DNA from: Pseudomonas entomophila
GTDB lineage: Bacteria; Pseudomonadota; Gammaproteobacteria; Pseudomonadales; Pseudomonadaceae
DNA: 64,000 bases
Direction of reading: 5' to 3'
NCBI RefSeq assembly: GCF_023277925.1
Contig: NZ_CP063832.1
Coordinates: forward strand, 496,001 to 560,000
The number at the start of each line of letters is the position of its first letter. The first letter of the stretch is position 1. The notes beneath the pieces were generated by a model. The model saw only the letters and a list, made by a program, of their open reading frames with translations. It was not told the origin of the DNA and did not search any database. The position numbers and the translations under genes are program-made. Shown here one piece after another: positions 38,127 through 50,206 of this stretch.

Positions 38127-39509
38127 TCAGATCACCCGCGAAAAACGCTGGCGATTGTGCTGGGCCAGGTAGCCATCGAAGACCATGCACACCGAGCGTA
38201 CCAGCAGGCGTCCGGCCGGCAGGACGCGGATGCCCTTTTTATCCAGGCTGATCAGTCCGTCGCGTTGCATGGTCAGCAGTTCCGGCCACTGATCATTGAA
38301 GTACCCACGGAAATCGATGGTGAAGGCTTGTTCGATCGCTTCGAAGTCCAGTTCGAAGTGGCAGATCAACTGCTGGATCACCGCCCGGCGCAGGCGGTCG
38401 TCCTGGTTGCACAGCAAGCCGCGCTGGGTGGCCAGCTGGGCGCTGGAAAGGGTGTCCTGGTAGGTGTTCAGGTCGCTGCTGTTCTGGCAGTACAGGTCGC
38501 CGATCTGGCTGATCGCCGAGACGCCCAGGCCGATCAGGTCGCAATGGCCGTGGGTGGTGTAACCCTGGAAGTTGCGCTGCAGGGTGCCTTCTTCCTGGGC
38601 GATGGCGAGCTCGTCGTCGGGCAGGGCGAAGTGGTCCATGCCGATGTAGCGGTAGCCGGCGGCGGTGAGCTGGTCGATGGTGGCGTGGAGCATTTCCAGC
38701 TTGGCGGCCGGTGCCGGCAGGTCGTTGCTGTCGATGCGCCGCTGGGGCATGAACCGTTCGGGCAGATGGGCGTAGTTGAATACCGACAGGCGGTCGGGCT
38801 GCAGGCGGATGACTTCCTCCACGGTGCGGGCGAAGCCTTCCGGGGTCTGCTTGGGCAGGCCGTAGATCAGGTCCAGGTTGATCGAGCGGAACTGCAGGGT
38901 CCGCGCGGCCTCGATCAGGGTGCGGGTCTGCTCCAGGCTCTGCAGGCGGTTCACCGCGCGCTGCACGGCCGGGTCAAGGTCCTGCACGCCAAGGCTGACA
39001 CGGTTGAAGCCCAGTTCGCGGAGCAGACCCATGGTCGACCAGTCGGCCTCGCGTGGGTCGATCTCGATGCCGTAGTCGCCCGAATCATCGTCCAGCAGGT
39101 TGAAGTGCTGGCGCAGGGTCGCCATCAGCTGGCGCAGTTCCACGTGGCTGAGGAAGGTCGGTGTGCCGCCGCCGAAGTGCAGTTGCTCGACCCGCTGCTT
39201 GGGGTCCAGGTGGCAGGCGATCAGCTGGATTTCCTGCTCCAGGCGTTGCAGGTACGGTGCGGCGCGGGCGCGGTCCTTGGTGATGACCTTGTTGCAGGCG
39301 CAGTAGTAGCAGATGTTGGCGCAGAACGGCACATGCACGTACAGCGACAGGGGGCGGGTGGCGCGGCGGCTTTCACGCAGGGCGTGGAGCAGGTCGAACG
39401 AACCCACTTCGCCGTGCAGTTGCACGGCGGTCGGATAGGAGGTGTAGCGTGGCCCGGCCAGATCGTAGCGACGAATCAGGTCGGCGTCCCAGCGTAGGTC
39501 GTCGAGCAT
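38127..39509 (-). CDS. hemN: Oxygen-independent coproporphyrinogen III oxidase
   Basis: The 460-residue radical SAM enzyme makes protoporphyrinogen IX without oxygen, supplying haem for the cbb3 oxidases. The cluster motif VPFCANICYYCAC lies near residue 55-67, preceded by RYTSYPTAVQ. GGGTPTFL near 112 and the C-terminal HemN domain are present. A perfect Anr box lies 63 bases upstream. It stands between anr and the cco maturation genes. Confidence 0.96.
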   Translation of the reverse strand: MLDDLRWDADLIRRYDLAGPRYTSYPTAVQLHGEVGSFDLLHALRESRRATRPLSLYVHVPFCANICYYCACNKVITKDRARAAPYLQRLEQEIQLIACHLDPKQRVEQLHFGGGTPTFLSHVELRQLMATLRQHFNLLDDDSGDYGIEIDPREADWSTMGLLRELGFNRVSLGVQDLDPAVQRAVNRLQSLEQTRTLIEAARTLQFRSINLDLIYGLPKQTPEGFARTVEEVIRLQPDRLSVFNYAHLPERFMPQRRIDSNDLPAPAAKLEMLHATIDQLTAAGYRYIGMDHFALPDDELAIAQEEGTLQRNFQGYTTHGHCDLIGLGVSAISQIGDLYCQNSSDLNTYQDTLSSAQLATQRGLLCNQDDRLRRAVIQQLICHFELDFEAIEQAFTIDFRGYFNDQWPELLTMQRDGLISLDKKGIRVLPAGRLLVRSVCMVFDGYLAQHNRQRFSRVI

Positions 39510-39571
39510 GTGGGTGGTCCCCGGATAGAGCTGCAGTGTCCGGAGTCTAGGGGCGCAAGGGCTGGGGCGTG

Positions 39572-39585
39572 TTGATTTGTATCAA
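39572..39585. promoter_or_regulatory. Anr box of hemN
   Basis: TTGATTTGTATCAA is a perfect TTGAT-N4-ATCAA palindrome centred about 69 bases upstream of the hemN ATG. Confidence 0.88.
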
Positions 39586-39590
39586 GGGCG

Positions 39591-39656
39591 TTCGCCGGCA
39601 AGGCCGGCAGTCCAGAGGCTGGCGCGGAACCTGTTGGAGCCGGCCTTGCCGGCGAA
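39591..39656. repeat. Inverted REP pair between hemN and the SafE-like gene
   Basis: TTCGCCGGCAAGGCCGGCAG and inverted GGAGCCGGCCTTGCCGGCGA flank a short spacer. It lies directly upstream of the Anr box and downstream of the SafE-like gene. Confidence 0.85.
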
Positions 39657-39665
39657 CCGCGTTGC

Positions 39666-40349
39666 TCAGTGCCCCATGAGCCAATGCTGGTGAGGTCCAG
39701 GCAACGTCCATACGCCAAACAGGATAACCAGCACACCGCCTGCCATTCGCACCCCACGCTTGCGCAACAGTGCGCCAACCCGCTCGGCTGCCAGCCCCGT
39801 GGCCAGCAGCACCGGCCAGGTGCCCACGCCGAAGGCCAGCATCAACGCTGCACTGTGCAGCGCATCGCCCTGGCTCGCCGCCCACAGCAGGGTGCTGTAT
39901 ACCAGCCCGCAGGGTAGCCAGCCCCACAGGGCACCGAGCAACAGAGCGCGAGGCAGGCTGGACACCGGCAGCAGCCGCGTGGCCAGCGGTTGCACGTGCC
40001 GCCACAGGCCGCGGCCGAGGGTTTCGATGCGGGTCAGGCCGCTCCACCAGCCCGCCAGGTACAGGCCCATGCTGATCAGCAACAGCGCCGCGACTACTCG
40101 CAAGCCGATGGCCAGCGGACTGCTGGCCAGGGCCACGCCGGCCACGCCTAGCAGCAAGCCGGCGCAGGCGTAGCTGAGCACGCGCCCGAGGTTGTAGGCC
40201 AGCAGCAAGCGCAGGCGGCGGCCGCGTTGCTCTGGGGGGATGGCGAGAGTCAGGGCGCCCATCAGGCCGCCGCACATGCCCAGGCAGTGGCCGCCACCCA
40301 GCAGGCCCAGGACCAGCGCCGAGCCGAGCAGGGGAAGCAGTTCAGGCAC
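39666..40349 (-). CDS. Membrane protein of the TauE/SafE (DsbD_2-like) type, cbb3-associated
   Basis: The 227-residue protein has about six membrane helices. The segment LLGGGHCLGMCGGLMGAL near residue 18 holds the GHCxGMCGG motif found in DsbD-like proteins next to cco genes, where Cys and His might carry copper or electrons. PCGLVYSTLLWAA near 145 is the repeat partner. The GTG start overlaps the end of ccoS by 8 bases, so it is translated with the cco maturation genes. It is named a sulfite exporter in many annotations, but a role in oxidase assembly fits the context better. Confidence 0.8.
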   Translation of the reverse strand: MPELLPLLGSALVLGLLGGGHCLGMCGGLMGALTLAIPPEQRGRRLRLLLAYNLGRVLSYACAGLLLGVAGVALASSPLAIGLRVVAALLLISMGLYLAGWWSGLTRIETLGRGLWRHVQPLATRLLPVSSLPRALLLGALWGWLPCGLVYSTLLWAASQGDALHSAALMLAFGVGTWPVLLATGLAAERVGALLRKRGVRMAGGVLVILFGVWTLPGPHQHWLMGH

Positions 40350-40554
40350 GCGGGGTCGAGTCCTTGTCTTCGGGCTGGTCTGGTTCCGGCTTGGCGGCCG
40401 CTTGGTGTCGCGGATCCTGGTCGTCGAACAGGATGCTGTGGGCCGGGCCTTCGAGGTCATCGTACTGGCCGCTGTCCACCGCCCAGAAGAAGATGTACAC
40501 GGCGACGCCGACCAGCAGCAGGGCGGCGGGGATCATCACATAGAGGGCGGGCAT
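40342..40554 (-). CDS. ccoS: cbb3 oxidase maturation protein CcoS
   Basis: The 70-residue protein has one N-terminal membrane helix (YVMIPAALLLVGVAVYIFFW) followed by the family sequence AVDSGQYDDLEGPAHSILFD. CcoS is needed to insert cofactors into the cbb3 oxidase. It overlaps the ccoI end by 19 bases and the SafE-like start by 8. Confidence 0.93.
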   Translation of the reverse strand: MPALYVMIPAALLLVGVAVYIFFWAVDSGQYDDLEGPAHSILFDDQDPRHQAAAKPEPDQPEDKDSTPRA

Positions 40555-43013
40555 AGGTTGGTCCTTCCGGGCTGGGTCGCCTCGTTCGCGGGCTTGCCCG
40601 CGCCCACGGGCAGGCGGGTCAGGCGCAGGGCATTGAGCACGACGATCAGCGAGCTGACCGACATGCCGACCGCCGCCCAGACCGGGGTAATCCAGCCCAG
40701 CGCGGCGAACGGCAACATCAGGCCATTGTACAGCGTCGCCCAGAGCAGGTTCTCGACAATGTTACGGCGGGTGCGGCGGGCCAGGTCGAAAGCCTGCGCC
40801 AGCGCCTGCAAGCGGTTGGACAGCAGCACCGCGTCGGCGCTGGTCTTGGCGAGGTCCGTGGCGCTGCCCATGGCGATACTGATGTCGGCGGCGGCCAGCA
40901 CCGGCACGTCGTTCACCCCGTCGCCCAGCATCAGCACCTTGCGGCCCTCGGCCTGCAAGGCTTTGAGGCGGGCCAGCTTGTCGTCCGGGCGCAGGCCGCC
41001 GACGGCCGTGTCGATGCCCAGCTGGGCGGCGACTTCGTTAACCATTGGCGAGCTGTCGCCGGACAGCAGCAGGGTCTGCCAGCCACGCGCCTTGCAGGCC
41101 GCAACCAGGTCCGGGGCGTCGTCGCGCAGGCGGTCGTCGAGGCCGAACCAGGCCAGCGGGCCGCGACGATCACCCAGCAGCAGCCATTGTCCGCGCGGTT
41201 CGGGCACGGCAGGCACCTCGGCACCGCTCAGGGCACAGACGAAGGTGGCTTGGCCGATGCGCAGGCGCTGGCCGTCCATCTCACCCTCCAGGCCCAGGCC
41301 GGGGACGGCGTTGACCTCTTCGGCGGGCCGCGCAGCGCGGCCGAACGCACGGGCGATGGGATGTTCGGAACGGTTTTCCAGGGCGGCGGCCAGCGCCAGG
41401 CACTTGTCACTGTCCAGCCGCCCCAGCGGGCGAATGCTGCGCAGGGCCAGACGGCCTTCGGTGAGGGTGCCGGTCTTGTCGAAGATCACCGTATCGATCT
41501 GGTTCAGGCCTTCCAGCACATGGCCGCGAGTGATCAGCAGGCCGAGCTTGTGCAGGGTGCCGGTGGCGGCGGTGAGGGCGGTGGGGGTGGCCAGCGACAG
41601 GGCACAGGGGCAGGTGGCGACCAGCATTGCCAGGACGATCCAGAACGCCCGCGAGGAATCGAGCTGCCACCAGGCCAGGCCGATGACTGCTGCGGCCACC
41701 AGGCTGAACAGCAGGAACCATTGCGAGGCGCGGTCGGCAATTTCGGCCAGGCGCGGCTTCTCCAGTTGCGCCCGTTCCAGCAGGCGAACGATGGCCGATA
41801 GTCGCGAGTCCTGGCCCAGGGCCTGGACTTCGACGGTCAGGGTGCTCTCGACGTTGAGTGTGCCGCCGGTCACCGGGTCGCCGCTGCGCCGCGGCAGGGG
41901 CAGGTATTCGCCGGTGAGCAGCGACTCGTCGACACTGGAGCGGCCCTCGAGGATGCGGCCGTCGGCCGGGATCACCGCGCCGGGCAGCACCTGGACACGG
42001 TCGCCACAGCGAAGCTCGCCCAGCAGGATGCGCTCGGCCTGGCCGTTTGAATCCAGGCGCAGGCACGAGGCGGGCAGCAGGTTGACCAGCTGCGCGGTGG
42101 CCGCCGCCGTGCGTTCGCGGGCGCGGCGCTCCAGGTAGCGGCCGGTGAGCAGGAACAGCGCGAACATGCCCACGGTGTCGAAGTACAGTTCCCCGTGGCC
42201 GGTGATCGCCGTCCAGATCCCGGCGCAGAAGGCCAGGCCGATGGCCAGCGACACCGAAACGTCCATGGTCAGGTGGCGGGTGCGCAGGTCGCGGGCGGCG
42301 CCCTTGAAGAACGGCGCGCAGCTGTAGAACACGATGGGGATGGTGAGAAACAGCGCGACCCAGCGCAGGATGGTGTGCAGCTCGGGGGACAGGTCGATGT
42401 TGAACTCCGGCCAGGTAGCCATGGTCGCCATCATCGCCTGGAACCACAGCAGCCCGGCCACGCCGAGGCGGCGCAGGGCGCTGCGGTTTTCCCGGGCCAG
42501 TTGCTCGGCGGCCTGGTCGGGTTGGTAGGGGTGGGCGGCATAGCCAATCTGGCGCAGCTCGGCGAGCAGTTTCGACAATGGCAGCTGGCTGTCGGCCCAG
42601 GTGACCAGCAGGCGGTGGTTGGACAGGTTCAGGCGCGCCTCGGCGACGCCGGGCAGATTGCGCAGGTGCTTGTCGATCAACCAGCCGCAGGCGGCGCAGC
42701 TGATACCTTCGACCATGAGGGTGGTTTCGGCCAGTTCGCCTTCATGGCGCACGAAGGACTGCTGCACATCGCTGCGGTCGTACAGGGCCAACTCGTCCTG
42801 CAACTGGCGGGGCAGGGCTTCGGGGTTGGCACTGGTGTCGCTGCGGTGCTGGTAGTAGTGCTCCAGGCCACCGGCGACGATGGACTCGGCCACTGCCTGG
42901 CAGCCGGGGCAGCAGAACGGCCGGGGCTCGCCGAGGACCACGGCGGTGAAGCGGCTGCCGGCGGGGACGGGCAGGGCGCAGTGGTAGCAGGCGGTGGGTT
43001 GGGTCATCGACAT
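40536..43013 (-). CDS. ccoI: Copper-exporting P-type ATPase CcoI (FixI)
   Basis: The 825-residue P1B ATPase supplies copper for the CcoN subunit. Features in order: cysteine-rich N-terminus (CYHC, CCPGC), HMA domain with ISCAACGW near 103, membrane helices, the phosphatase loop LTGEYLP, the transport motif TCPCALS near 445, the phosphorylation site DKTGTLTEG near 490, and GDGVNDVP near 695. The C-terminal tail VGAGKPANEATQPG is encoded by a REP sequence. It lies between ccoH and ccoS. Confidence 0.95.
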   Translation of the reverse strand: MSMTQPTACYHCALPVPAGSRFTAVVLGEPRPFCCPGCQAVAESIVAGGLEHYYQHRSDTSANPEALPRQLQDELALYDRSDVQQSFVRHEGELAETTLMVEGISCAACGWLIDKHLRNLPGVAEARLNLSNHRLLVTWADSQLPLSKLLAELRQIGYAAHPYQPDQAAEQLARENRSALRRLGVAGLLWFQAMMATMATWPEFNIDLSPELHTILRWVALFLTIPIVFYSCAPFFKGAARDLRTRHLTMDVSVSLAIGLAFCAGIWTAITGHGELYFDTVGMFALFLLTGRYLERRARERTAAATAQLVNLLPASCLRLDSNGQAERILLGELRCGDRVQVLPGAVIPADGRILEGRSSVDESLLTGEYLPLPRRSGDPVTGGTLNVESTLTVEVQALGQDSRLSAIVRLLERAQLEKPRLAEIADRASQWFLLFSLVAAAVIGLAWWQLDSSRAFWIVLAMLVATCPCALSLATPTALTAATGTLHKLGLLITRGHVLEGLNQIDTVIFDKTGTLTEGRLALRSIRPLGRLDSDKCLALAAALENRSEHPIARAFGRAARPAEEVNAVPGLGLEGEMDGQRLRIGQATFVCALSGAEVPAVPEPRGQWLLLGDRRGPLAWFGLDDRLRDDAPDLVAACKARGWQTLLLSGDSSPMVNEVAAQLGIDTAVGGLRPDDKLARLKALQAEGRKVLMLGDGVNDVPVLAAADISIAMGSATDLAKTSADAVLLSNRLQALAQAFDLARRTRRNIVENLLWATLYNGLMLPFAALGWITPVWAAVGMSVSSLIVVLNALRLTRLPVGAGKPANEATQPGRTNLCPPSM
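40585..40604. repeat. REP sequence inside the 3' end of ccoI
   Basis: TTCGCGGGCTTGCCCGCGCC is the classic putida REP core. It is read in frame as the GAGKPAN part of the CcoI tail. Confidence 0.7.
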
Positions 43014-43035
43014 CTCTTCTGGCTGGCGCGGACCT

Positions 43036-43120
43036 TGTAGGGGCGGCTTCAGCCGCGATCACCCGCTTGGCGGGTGCCACACACCGCGTAGCCTGCATCG
43101 CGGCCGAAGCCGCTCCTACA
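43036..43120. repeat. Composite REP element with nested hairpin, copy B
   Basis: Arms TGTAGGGGCGGCTTCAGCCG and CGGCCGAAGCCGCTCCTACA enclose CACCCGC-N3-GCGGGTG and GCCTGCATCG. It has the same layout as copies at 28578 and 53017. It lies between ccoH and ccoI, inside the maturation operon. Confidence 0.88.
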
Positions 43121-43160
43121 GAAGGTTCAATGTTGGCGAGGCAGCCCCGCCAACAGGGTG

Positions 43161-43688
43161 TTACTGATGCTCGGCACCTTGCAGTGCTTCATCCCCCAGT
43201 TGCAAGGTCACGCCATGCTCGACCTTCTCCTCTTCGAACAACCGCCACACATGGTTGTCCTGGCTGCCTAGCAACTCGACGAAGCGCCGGCCCTCGACCT
43301 TGTCCACGAGCTGGCCGACATAGCGCCCAGGCTCGCTGCGTGCCAGCTGGACCTTGCGATCCTTGTCCGGCTGGGTCGGCGAGATCAGGTTCAGTTCCAG
43401 GGCCTCCGGGCTGCTGTTGCCAGTCAGGCGCACCTCGACTTCGCCGGTCAGTTCGTCCAGGTGCACGCTGGCCTTGAGGTTGAGGGTCTGGGCCAGCAGT
43501 TCGCGGTCCAGCGAGCGGTTGATGCCCTTGCCGGCCTCGTAGTAGTTGTCGTTGACCAGATTGTCCGGGTTGCGCACGGCGATGCTGACCATGGTCAGGC
43601 TCAGGCACACCGAGGTGGCCAGGATACCGATGATGATCCAGGGCCAGAGGTGCTTGTACCAGGGGCTGGCGGCGGTGGCGGCAGGCAT
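43161..43688 (-). CDS. ccoH: cbb3 oxidase accessory protein CcoH (FixH)
   Basis: The 175-residue protein has an N-terminal membrane helix (WPWIIIGILATSVCLSLTMV) and a periplasmic FixH domain, with NPDNLVNDNYYEAGKGINRS at about 38-57. CcoH stays with the assembled oxidase and stabilises it. It lies 15 bases after ccoG, with a REP element between it and ccoI. Confidence 0.92.
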   Translation of the reverse strand: MPAATAASPWYKHLWPWIIIGILATSVCLSLTMVSIAVRNPDNLVNDNYYEAGKGINRSLDRELLAQTLNLKASVHLDELTGEVEVRLTGNSSPEALELNLISPTQPDKDRKVQLARSEPGRYVGQLVDKVEGRRFVELLGSQDNHVWRLFEEEKVEHGVTLQLGDEALQGAEHQ

Positions 43689-43703
43689 TGATCGTTTTCT
43701 CTC

Positions 43704-45119
<1,416 letters not shown>

Positions 45120-45294
45120 CATCAAGTCCCACGGCAGTGGAGAAACGCCGCGGCCAGTGCGTGCCGGCCGCAGTCTCGCGCGTTCTGCTAGCGCTCTGCG
45201 GCCCATGATACGCCTGTGATGGCGCGTGCGGGGCGCGCTGCGACCTTTAGTCGCGTTGGGTTCGTGGTGTGAATCGTGTTATGGCGGGTGTCAA

Positions 45295-45308
45295 TTGATC
45301 CAGGTCAG
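45295..45308. promoter_or_regulatory. Imperfect Anr box upstream of ccoG
   Basis: On the minus strand CTGACCTGGATCAA keeps the ATCAA half and four of the five left-half bases if TTGAC is accepted. It lies about 176 bases before the ccoG start. Confidence 0.4.
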
Positions 45309-45327
45309 CTGGTGCTGAGTTTGCCGG

Positions 45328-45355
45328 CCTCATCGCGGACTCATCCGCGATGAGG
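45328..45355. repeat. Perfect 12-bp hairpin after ccoP-1
   Basis: CCTCATCGCGGA and TCCGCGATGAGG form a perfect stem with a CTCA loop, 12 bases after the ccoP-1 stop. There is no T tract on the minus strand. The sequence resembles the REP-like element at 10833. Confidence 0.65.
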
Positions 45356-45366
45356 TTTGGCTTGGC

Positions 45367-46344
45367 TTACTCAGCCTTGGCCGGCTCCGCCTGATGCGAC
45401 AGGCTGTACACATAAGCGGCCAGCAGGTGAACCTTGTCGTTGCCCTGCATCTGCGCCTGGGCCGGCATCTGGCCCTGGCGACCGTAGCGGATGGTCTGTT
45501 GCAGTTGGGCGAAGCTCGAGCCGTAGATGAACGCCTGCGGGTGCGTGAGGTTCGGCGCGCCCATGGCCGGGGTGCCCTTGCCTTCGGGGCCGTGGCAGGC
45601 CACGCAGTTGGTGGCGAAGATCTGCTGGCCCTTGACCGGGTCGGCCTTGGCGTCCTCGGGCAGTTTGCGGCCGTCGAGGTTGGTCAGCACGAAGGCCGCC
45701 ACGTCCGCCACGCCTTGCTCGCCGATCACCGTCGCCCAACCCGGCATCACGCCGTGGCGACCATTCATGATGGTGGTCTTGATGGTCTCCGGTTCGCCGC
45801 CCCAGCGCCAGTCGTTGTCGGTCAGGTTGGGGAAACCGTAGGCGCCTCGGGCGTCGGAGCCATGGCACACCGAACAGTTGGACGCGAACAGGCGTGCGCC
45901 CATCTTCAGTGCCTGCGGGTCCTTGGCCACTTCCTCGACGGGCATGGCGGCGAACTTGGCGAAGATCGGCCCGAAGCGGGCATTGGCCTTGGCCATCTCC
46001 TTTTCCCACTCGTGCACGCCGGTCCAGCCGGCCTGGCCGTTGGAAAACTCGGTCTTCTTGTCGTTGTCCACGTACGCGTAACCGGGGAGCAGGCCTTTCC
46101 AGTTGCCCAGGCCCGGGTACAGCACCAGGTAGCCGAGGGCGAAGACGACGGTGCCGACGAACAGCCAGAACCACCACTTTGGTAGCGGGTTGTCGTATTC
46201 CTCGATGCCGTCGAAGGCGTGGCCGACGACTTCGTCGGTGATCTCTTCGCGCTGGCCCTTGCGGGTCGACAGCAGCAGCCAGGTCAAGGCGAAGATGGTG
46301 CCCAGGGTCAGGACGGTGACGTACAGACTCCAGAAGGTTGTCAT
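45367..46344 (-). CDS. ccoP1: cbb3 oxidase dihaem subunit CcoP, operon 1
   Basis: The 325-residue protein has two N-terminal membrane helices (about 5-25 and 55-78) and two c-type haem sites, CSVCH near 155 and CVACH near 243, that pass electrons to CcoO and Cco[18 protein letters not shown] near 45 is a family marker. It is 12 residues longer than CcoP of operon 2, mostly from an insertion after LLPGYAY. It overlaps ccoQ by 4 bases. Confidence 0.96.
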   Translation of the reverse strand: MTTFWSLYVTVLTLGTIFALTWLLLSTRKGQREEITDEVVGHAFDGIEEYDNPLPKWWFWLFVGTVVFALGYLVLYPGLGNWKGLLPGYAYVDNDKKTEFSNGQAGWTGVHEWEKEMAKANARFGPIFAKFAAMPVEEVAKDPQALKMGARLFASNCSVCHGSDARGAYGFPNLTDNDWRWGGEPETIKTTIMNGRHGVMPGWATVIGEQGVADVAAFVLTNLDGRKLPEDAKADPVKGQQIFATNCVACHGPEGKGTPAMGAPNLTHPQAFIYGSSFAQLQQTIRYGRQGQMPAQAQMQGNDKVHLLAAYVYSLSHQAEPAKAE

Positions 46345-46532
46345 TGTTGTTTGCTCCTAGACGCTTGTGCTTGCTCGACGTGTCGGGTGGCCTCGGGGTC
46401 GTCGGCGAACGGCAACTGCGTTGCCTCGTCGAATTCCTGCTTGCGCCGCGGGCTGAACACCCACAGCGCCAGGCCCACGAAGGCCACCAGCACCACGACG
46501 GTGCCCAGGCCGCGAATCGTGCCGATATCCAT
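46341..46532 (-). CDS. ccoQ1: cbb3 oxidase small subunit CcoQ, operon 1
   Basis: The 63-residue protein has one membrane helix ([20 protein letters not shown]) followed by a charged tail, [17 protein letters not shown], as in FixQ/CcoQ, which stabilises the oxidase. It lies between ccoO and ccoP with the family spacing, ending with a 4-base overlap into ccoP. Confidence 0.92.
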   Translation of the reverse strand: MDIGTIRGLGTVVVLVAFVGLALWVFSPRRKQEFDEATQLPFADDPEATRHVEQAQASRSKQQ

Positions 46533-46537
46533 CAGGG

Positions 46538-47145
46538 TCACCGTTTGCTCTTGATGAGGGTGCCAAGGCCTTGCAGGTACGCGACGAGGGCGTCCATCTC
46601 GGTCTTGCCCTTGACCGCGTCGCGGGCGCCGGCGATGTCCTCGTCGGTGTACGGCGTGCCCAGGGTGCGCAGGACCTCCATCTTCTTGGCGGTGTCCTTG
46701 CCGTCGAGCTTGTTCTCGACCAGCCACGGGTACGACGGCATCTTCGACTCGGGCACCACGTTGCGCGGGTTGTACAAGTGCGCGCGGTGCCAGTCGTCCG
46801 AGTAGCGGCCACCCACGCGGGCTAGATCCGGCCCGGTGCGCTTGGAGCCCCACAGGAACGGGTGGTCCCACACGCTCTCGCCAGCCACCGAGTAGTGGCC
46901 GTAGCGTTCGGTTTCGGCGCGGAACGGGCGGATCATCTGCGAGTGGCAGCCCACGCAGCCCTCGCGGATGTAGATGTCGCGGCCTTCGAGCTCCAGCGCG
47001 GTGCGCGGCTTCATGCCCTCGACCGGCTTGTTGGTGACGTCCTGGAAGAACAGCGGGACGATTTGCGTGAGGCCACCGACGCTGACGGCGATGACCATGA
47101 AGAAGGCCATCAGGCCGATATTCTTCTCGACTGCTTCATGCTTCA

Positions 47146-47146
<1 letters not shown>
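46538..47146 (-). CDS. ccoO1: cbb3 oxidase monohaem subunit CcoO, operon 1
   Basis: The 202-residue protein has an N-terminal membrane helix and a single c-type haem site, [15 protein letters not shown] near residue 60, with a methionine ligand further on. It hands electrons from CcoP to CcoN. The ATG shares one base with the ccoN stop. An 80-base stretch (46827-46906) is identical to ccoO-2. Confidence 0.96.
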
Positions 47147-48588
<1,442 letters not shown>

Positions 48589-48996
48589 TCTAAGGTTCCA
48601 CGGTTTGGGTGTTCTTGTTGGTTGGTAAATCGGCGCCAGTATCGATAACCACCAGGGTTATGGCAACGCAAGGAGACTTGCGCCGACCCGTGTCCAGGCC
48701 CTTTCCGCCACCGTCCCGTGGCGTGTGGGCTGAACGATTGTACACAAATAAATATTTGTAATGTGTACCGTTTTCCATGTTTTTCTGATCGTTCGGTCAA
48801 GCTTTTTAGTCGGGGACGGGCACGCAAGGCGTCATCCCAAAGCCGCAGGCTCGTGCGCGTGGAGTCGATGCGTGATGTCAGGCTGTGCACCACGTCTGTT
48901 CCGGTCGCTGCGAGCGAAGCCACTGTGGCAACAAGCTTAGTTGCGTTCGGAGGGGGTGCAAGGAAGGGGGGGAGGGTGGGGCTGCTTTGCAGCCCT
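48589..48996. other. Upstream region of cco operon 1
   Basis: No gene is supported here. The region contains an AT-rich dyad ACAAATA-AA-TATTTGT (48744-48759), flanked by GTAC and GTGTAC, about 160 bases upstream of ccoN-1, and is the likely promoter zone. I see no TTGAT-N4-ATCAA box. The part from 48780 to 48990 shows no recognisable element. Confidence 0.55.
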
Positions 48997-49060
48997 TTCG
49001 CCGGCAAGCTGGCTCCTACCTGAAGGGCGCAGGGCCCGTAGGAGCCGGCTTGCCGGCGAA
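48997..49060. repeat. Inverted REP pair after ccoP-2
   Basis: TTCGCCGGCAAGCTGGCTCC and TACC are followed by inverted CGTAGGAGCCGGCTTGCCGG and CGAA. It ends 9 bases before the ccoP-2 stop and separates the two cco operons. Confidence 0.85.
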
Positions 49061-49068
49061 GAGGGGGG

Positions 49069-50010
49069 TTACTTGGCGGTGACGGTTTCCGGCACTTGTT
49101 CCTGCGACAGGCTATACACATAGGCCGCCAGCAGGTGGACCTTGTCGTTGCCCTGGATGTCATGCTGCGCAGGCATCTGGCCCTGACGGCCATAACGGAT
49201 GGTCTGCTGCAACTGGGCGAAGCTCGAACCGTAGATGAATGCCTGTGGGTGAGTCAGGTTGGGCGCGCCCATGGCTGGGGTGCCCTTGCCCTCAGGGCCG
49301 TGGCAGGCCACGCAGTTGGTGGCGAACAACTCCTTGCCCTTGGCCGGGTCGGCCTTGGCGTCTGCCGGCAGGGTGCGGCCGTCGAGGTTGGTCAGCACGA
49401 ATGCCGCCACATCGGCCACGCCCTGCTCGCCGATCACCGTGGCCCAGCCCGGCATGATGCCGTGGCGGCCGTTCATGATCGACGCCTTGATGGTCTCCGG
49501 CTCGCCGCCCCAGCGCCAGTCCTTGTCGGTCAGGTTGGGGAAGCCGTAGGAGCCCTTGGCGTCCGAGCCGTGGCATACCGAGCAGTTGGAGGCAAACAGC
49601 CGGCTGCCCATCTTCAGCGCCTGCGGGTCCTTGGCCACGTCCTCCACCGGCATGGCGGCGTACTTGGCGAAGATCGGCCCGAACTTGGCATCGGCCTTGT
49701 CCATCTCTTTCTGCCACTCGTCCACCTGGGTCCAGCCATTCTCGTAGCCGGGCAGGATGCCTTTCCAGTTGCCCAGGCCCGGGTAGAGGATCAGGTAGCC
49801 CACCGAAAACACCAGGGTGCCGACGAACAGCCAGAACCACCATTTTGGCAGCGGGTTGTCGTACTCCTCGATGCCATCGAAGCTGTGGCCCATGGTCTGG
49901 TCGGTGGTGTCGCTGCTCTGGCCCTTGCGGGTGGCGAGCAGCAGCCAGGTCAAGCCGATCAGGCTGCCGAGGGTCAGTACGCTGATATACGTACTCCAGA
50001 AGGTGGTCAT
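49069..50010 (-). CDS. ccoP2: cbb3 oxidase dihaem subunit CcoP, operon 2
   Basis: The 313-residue protein matches CcoP-1 through most of its length, with haem sites CSVCH near 147 and CVACH near 235 and two N-terminal helices. It lacks about 12 residues after ILPGY. The tail [10 protein letters not shown] differs from operon 1. It overlaps ccoQ-2 by 4 bases. Confidence 0.96.
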   Translation of the reverse strand: MTTFWSTYISVLTLGSLIGLTWLLLATRKGQSSDTTDQTMGHSFDGIEEYDNPLPKWWFWLFVGTLVFSVGYLILYPGLGNWKGILPGYENGWTQVDEWQKEMDKADAKFGPIFAKYAAMPVEDVAKDPQALKMGSRLFASNCSVCHGSDAKGSYGFPNLTDKDWRWGGEPETIKASIMNGRHGIMPGWATVIGEQGVADVAAFVLTNLDGRTLPADAKADPAKGKELFATNCVACHGPEGKGTPAMGAPNLTHPQAFIYGSSFAQLQQTIRYGRQGQMPAQHDIQGNDKVHLLAAYVYSLSQEQVPETVTAK

Positions 50011-50201
50011 TGCCGAGTACTCCTCATGGCAGCAGGTTCCTGCCCGGCAGGGGGCAGGCGGTCGTCGACGAAGGGCAGCAGGCGCGCTTCGGCGAAATCA
50101 CGGTCGCGGCGACGGTTGAACACCCAGAGCGAGAGGCCGATGAAGGCGATCATCACCACCAAGGTGCCCAGGCCGCGGATCATGCCGATGTCGATGTCCA
50201 T
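50007..50201 (-). CDS. ccoQ2: cbb3 oxidase small subunit CcoQ, operon 2
   Basis: The 64-residue protein has one membrane helix ([18 protein letters not shown]) and a charged tail ([19 protein letters not shown]). It is the least conserved subunit between the two operons, differing from CcoQ-1 in most of the tail. The ATG at 50201 follows GAGGTG. It lies between ccoO-2 and ccoP-2. Confidence 0.9.
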   Translation of the reverse strand: MDIDIGMIRGLGTLVVMIAFIGLSLWVFNRRRDRDFAEARLLPFVDDRLPPAGQEPAAMRSTRQ

Positions 50202-50206
50202 CGCAT

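Noticed and set aside
39666..40349. Naming the GHCxGMCGG protein a sulfite exporter
   Set aside because: The motif and operon context with ccoI/ccoS favour a role in oxidase assembly; no sulfur metabolism genes adjoin.
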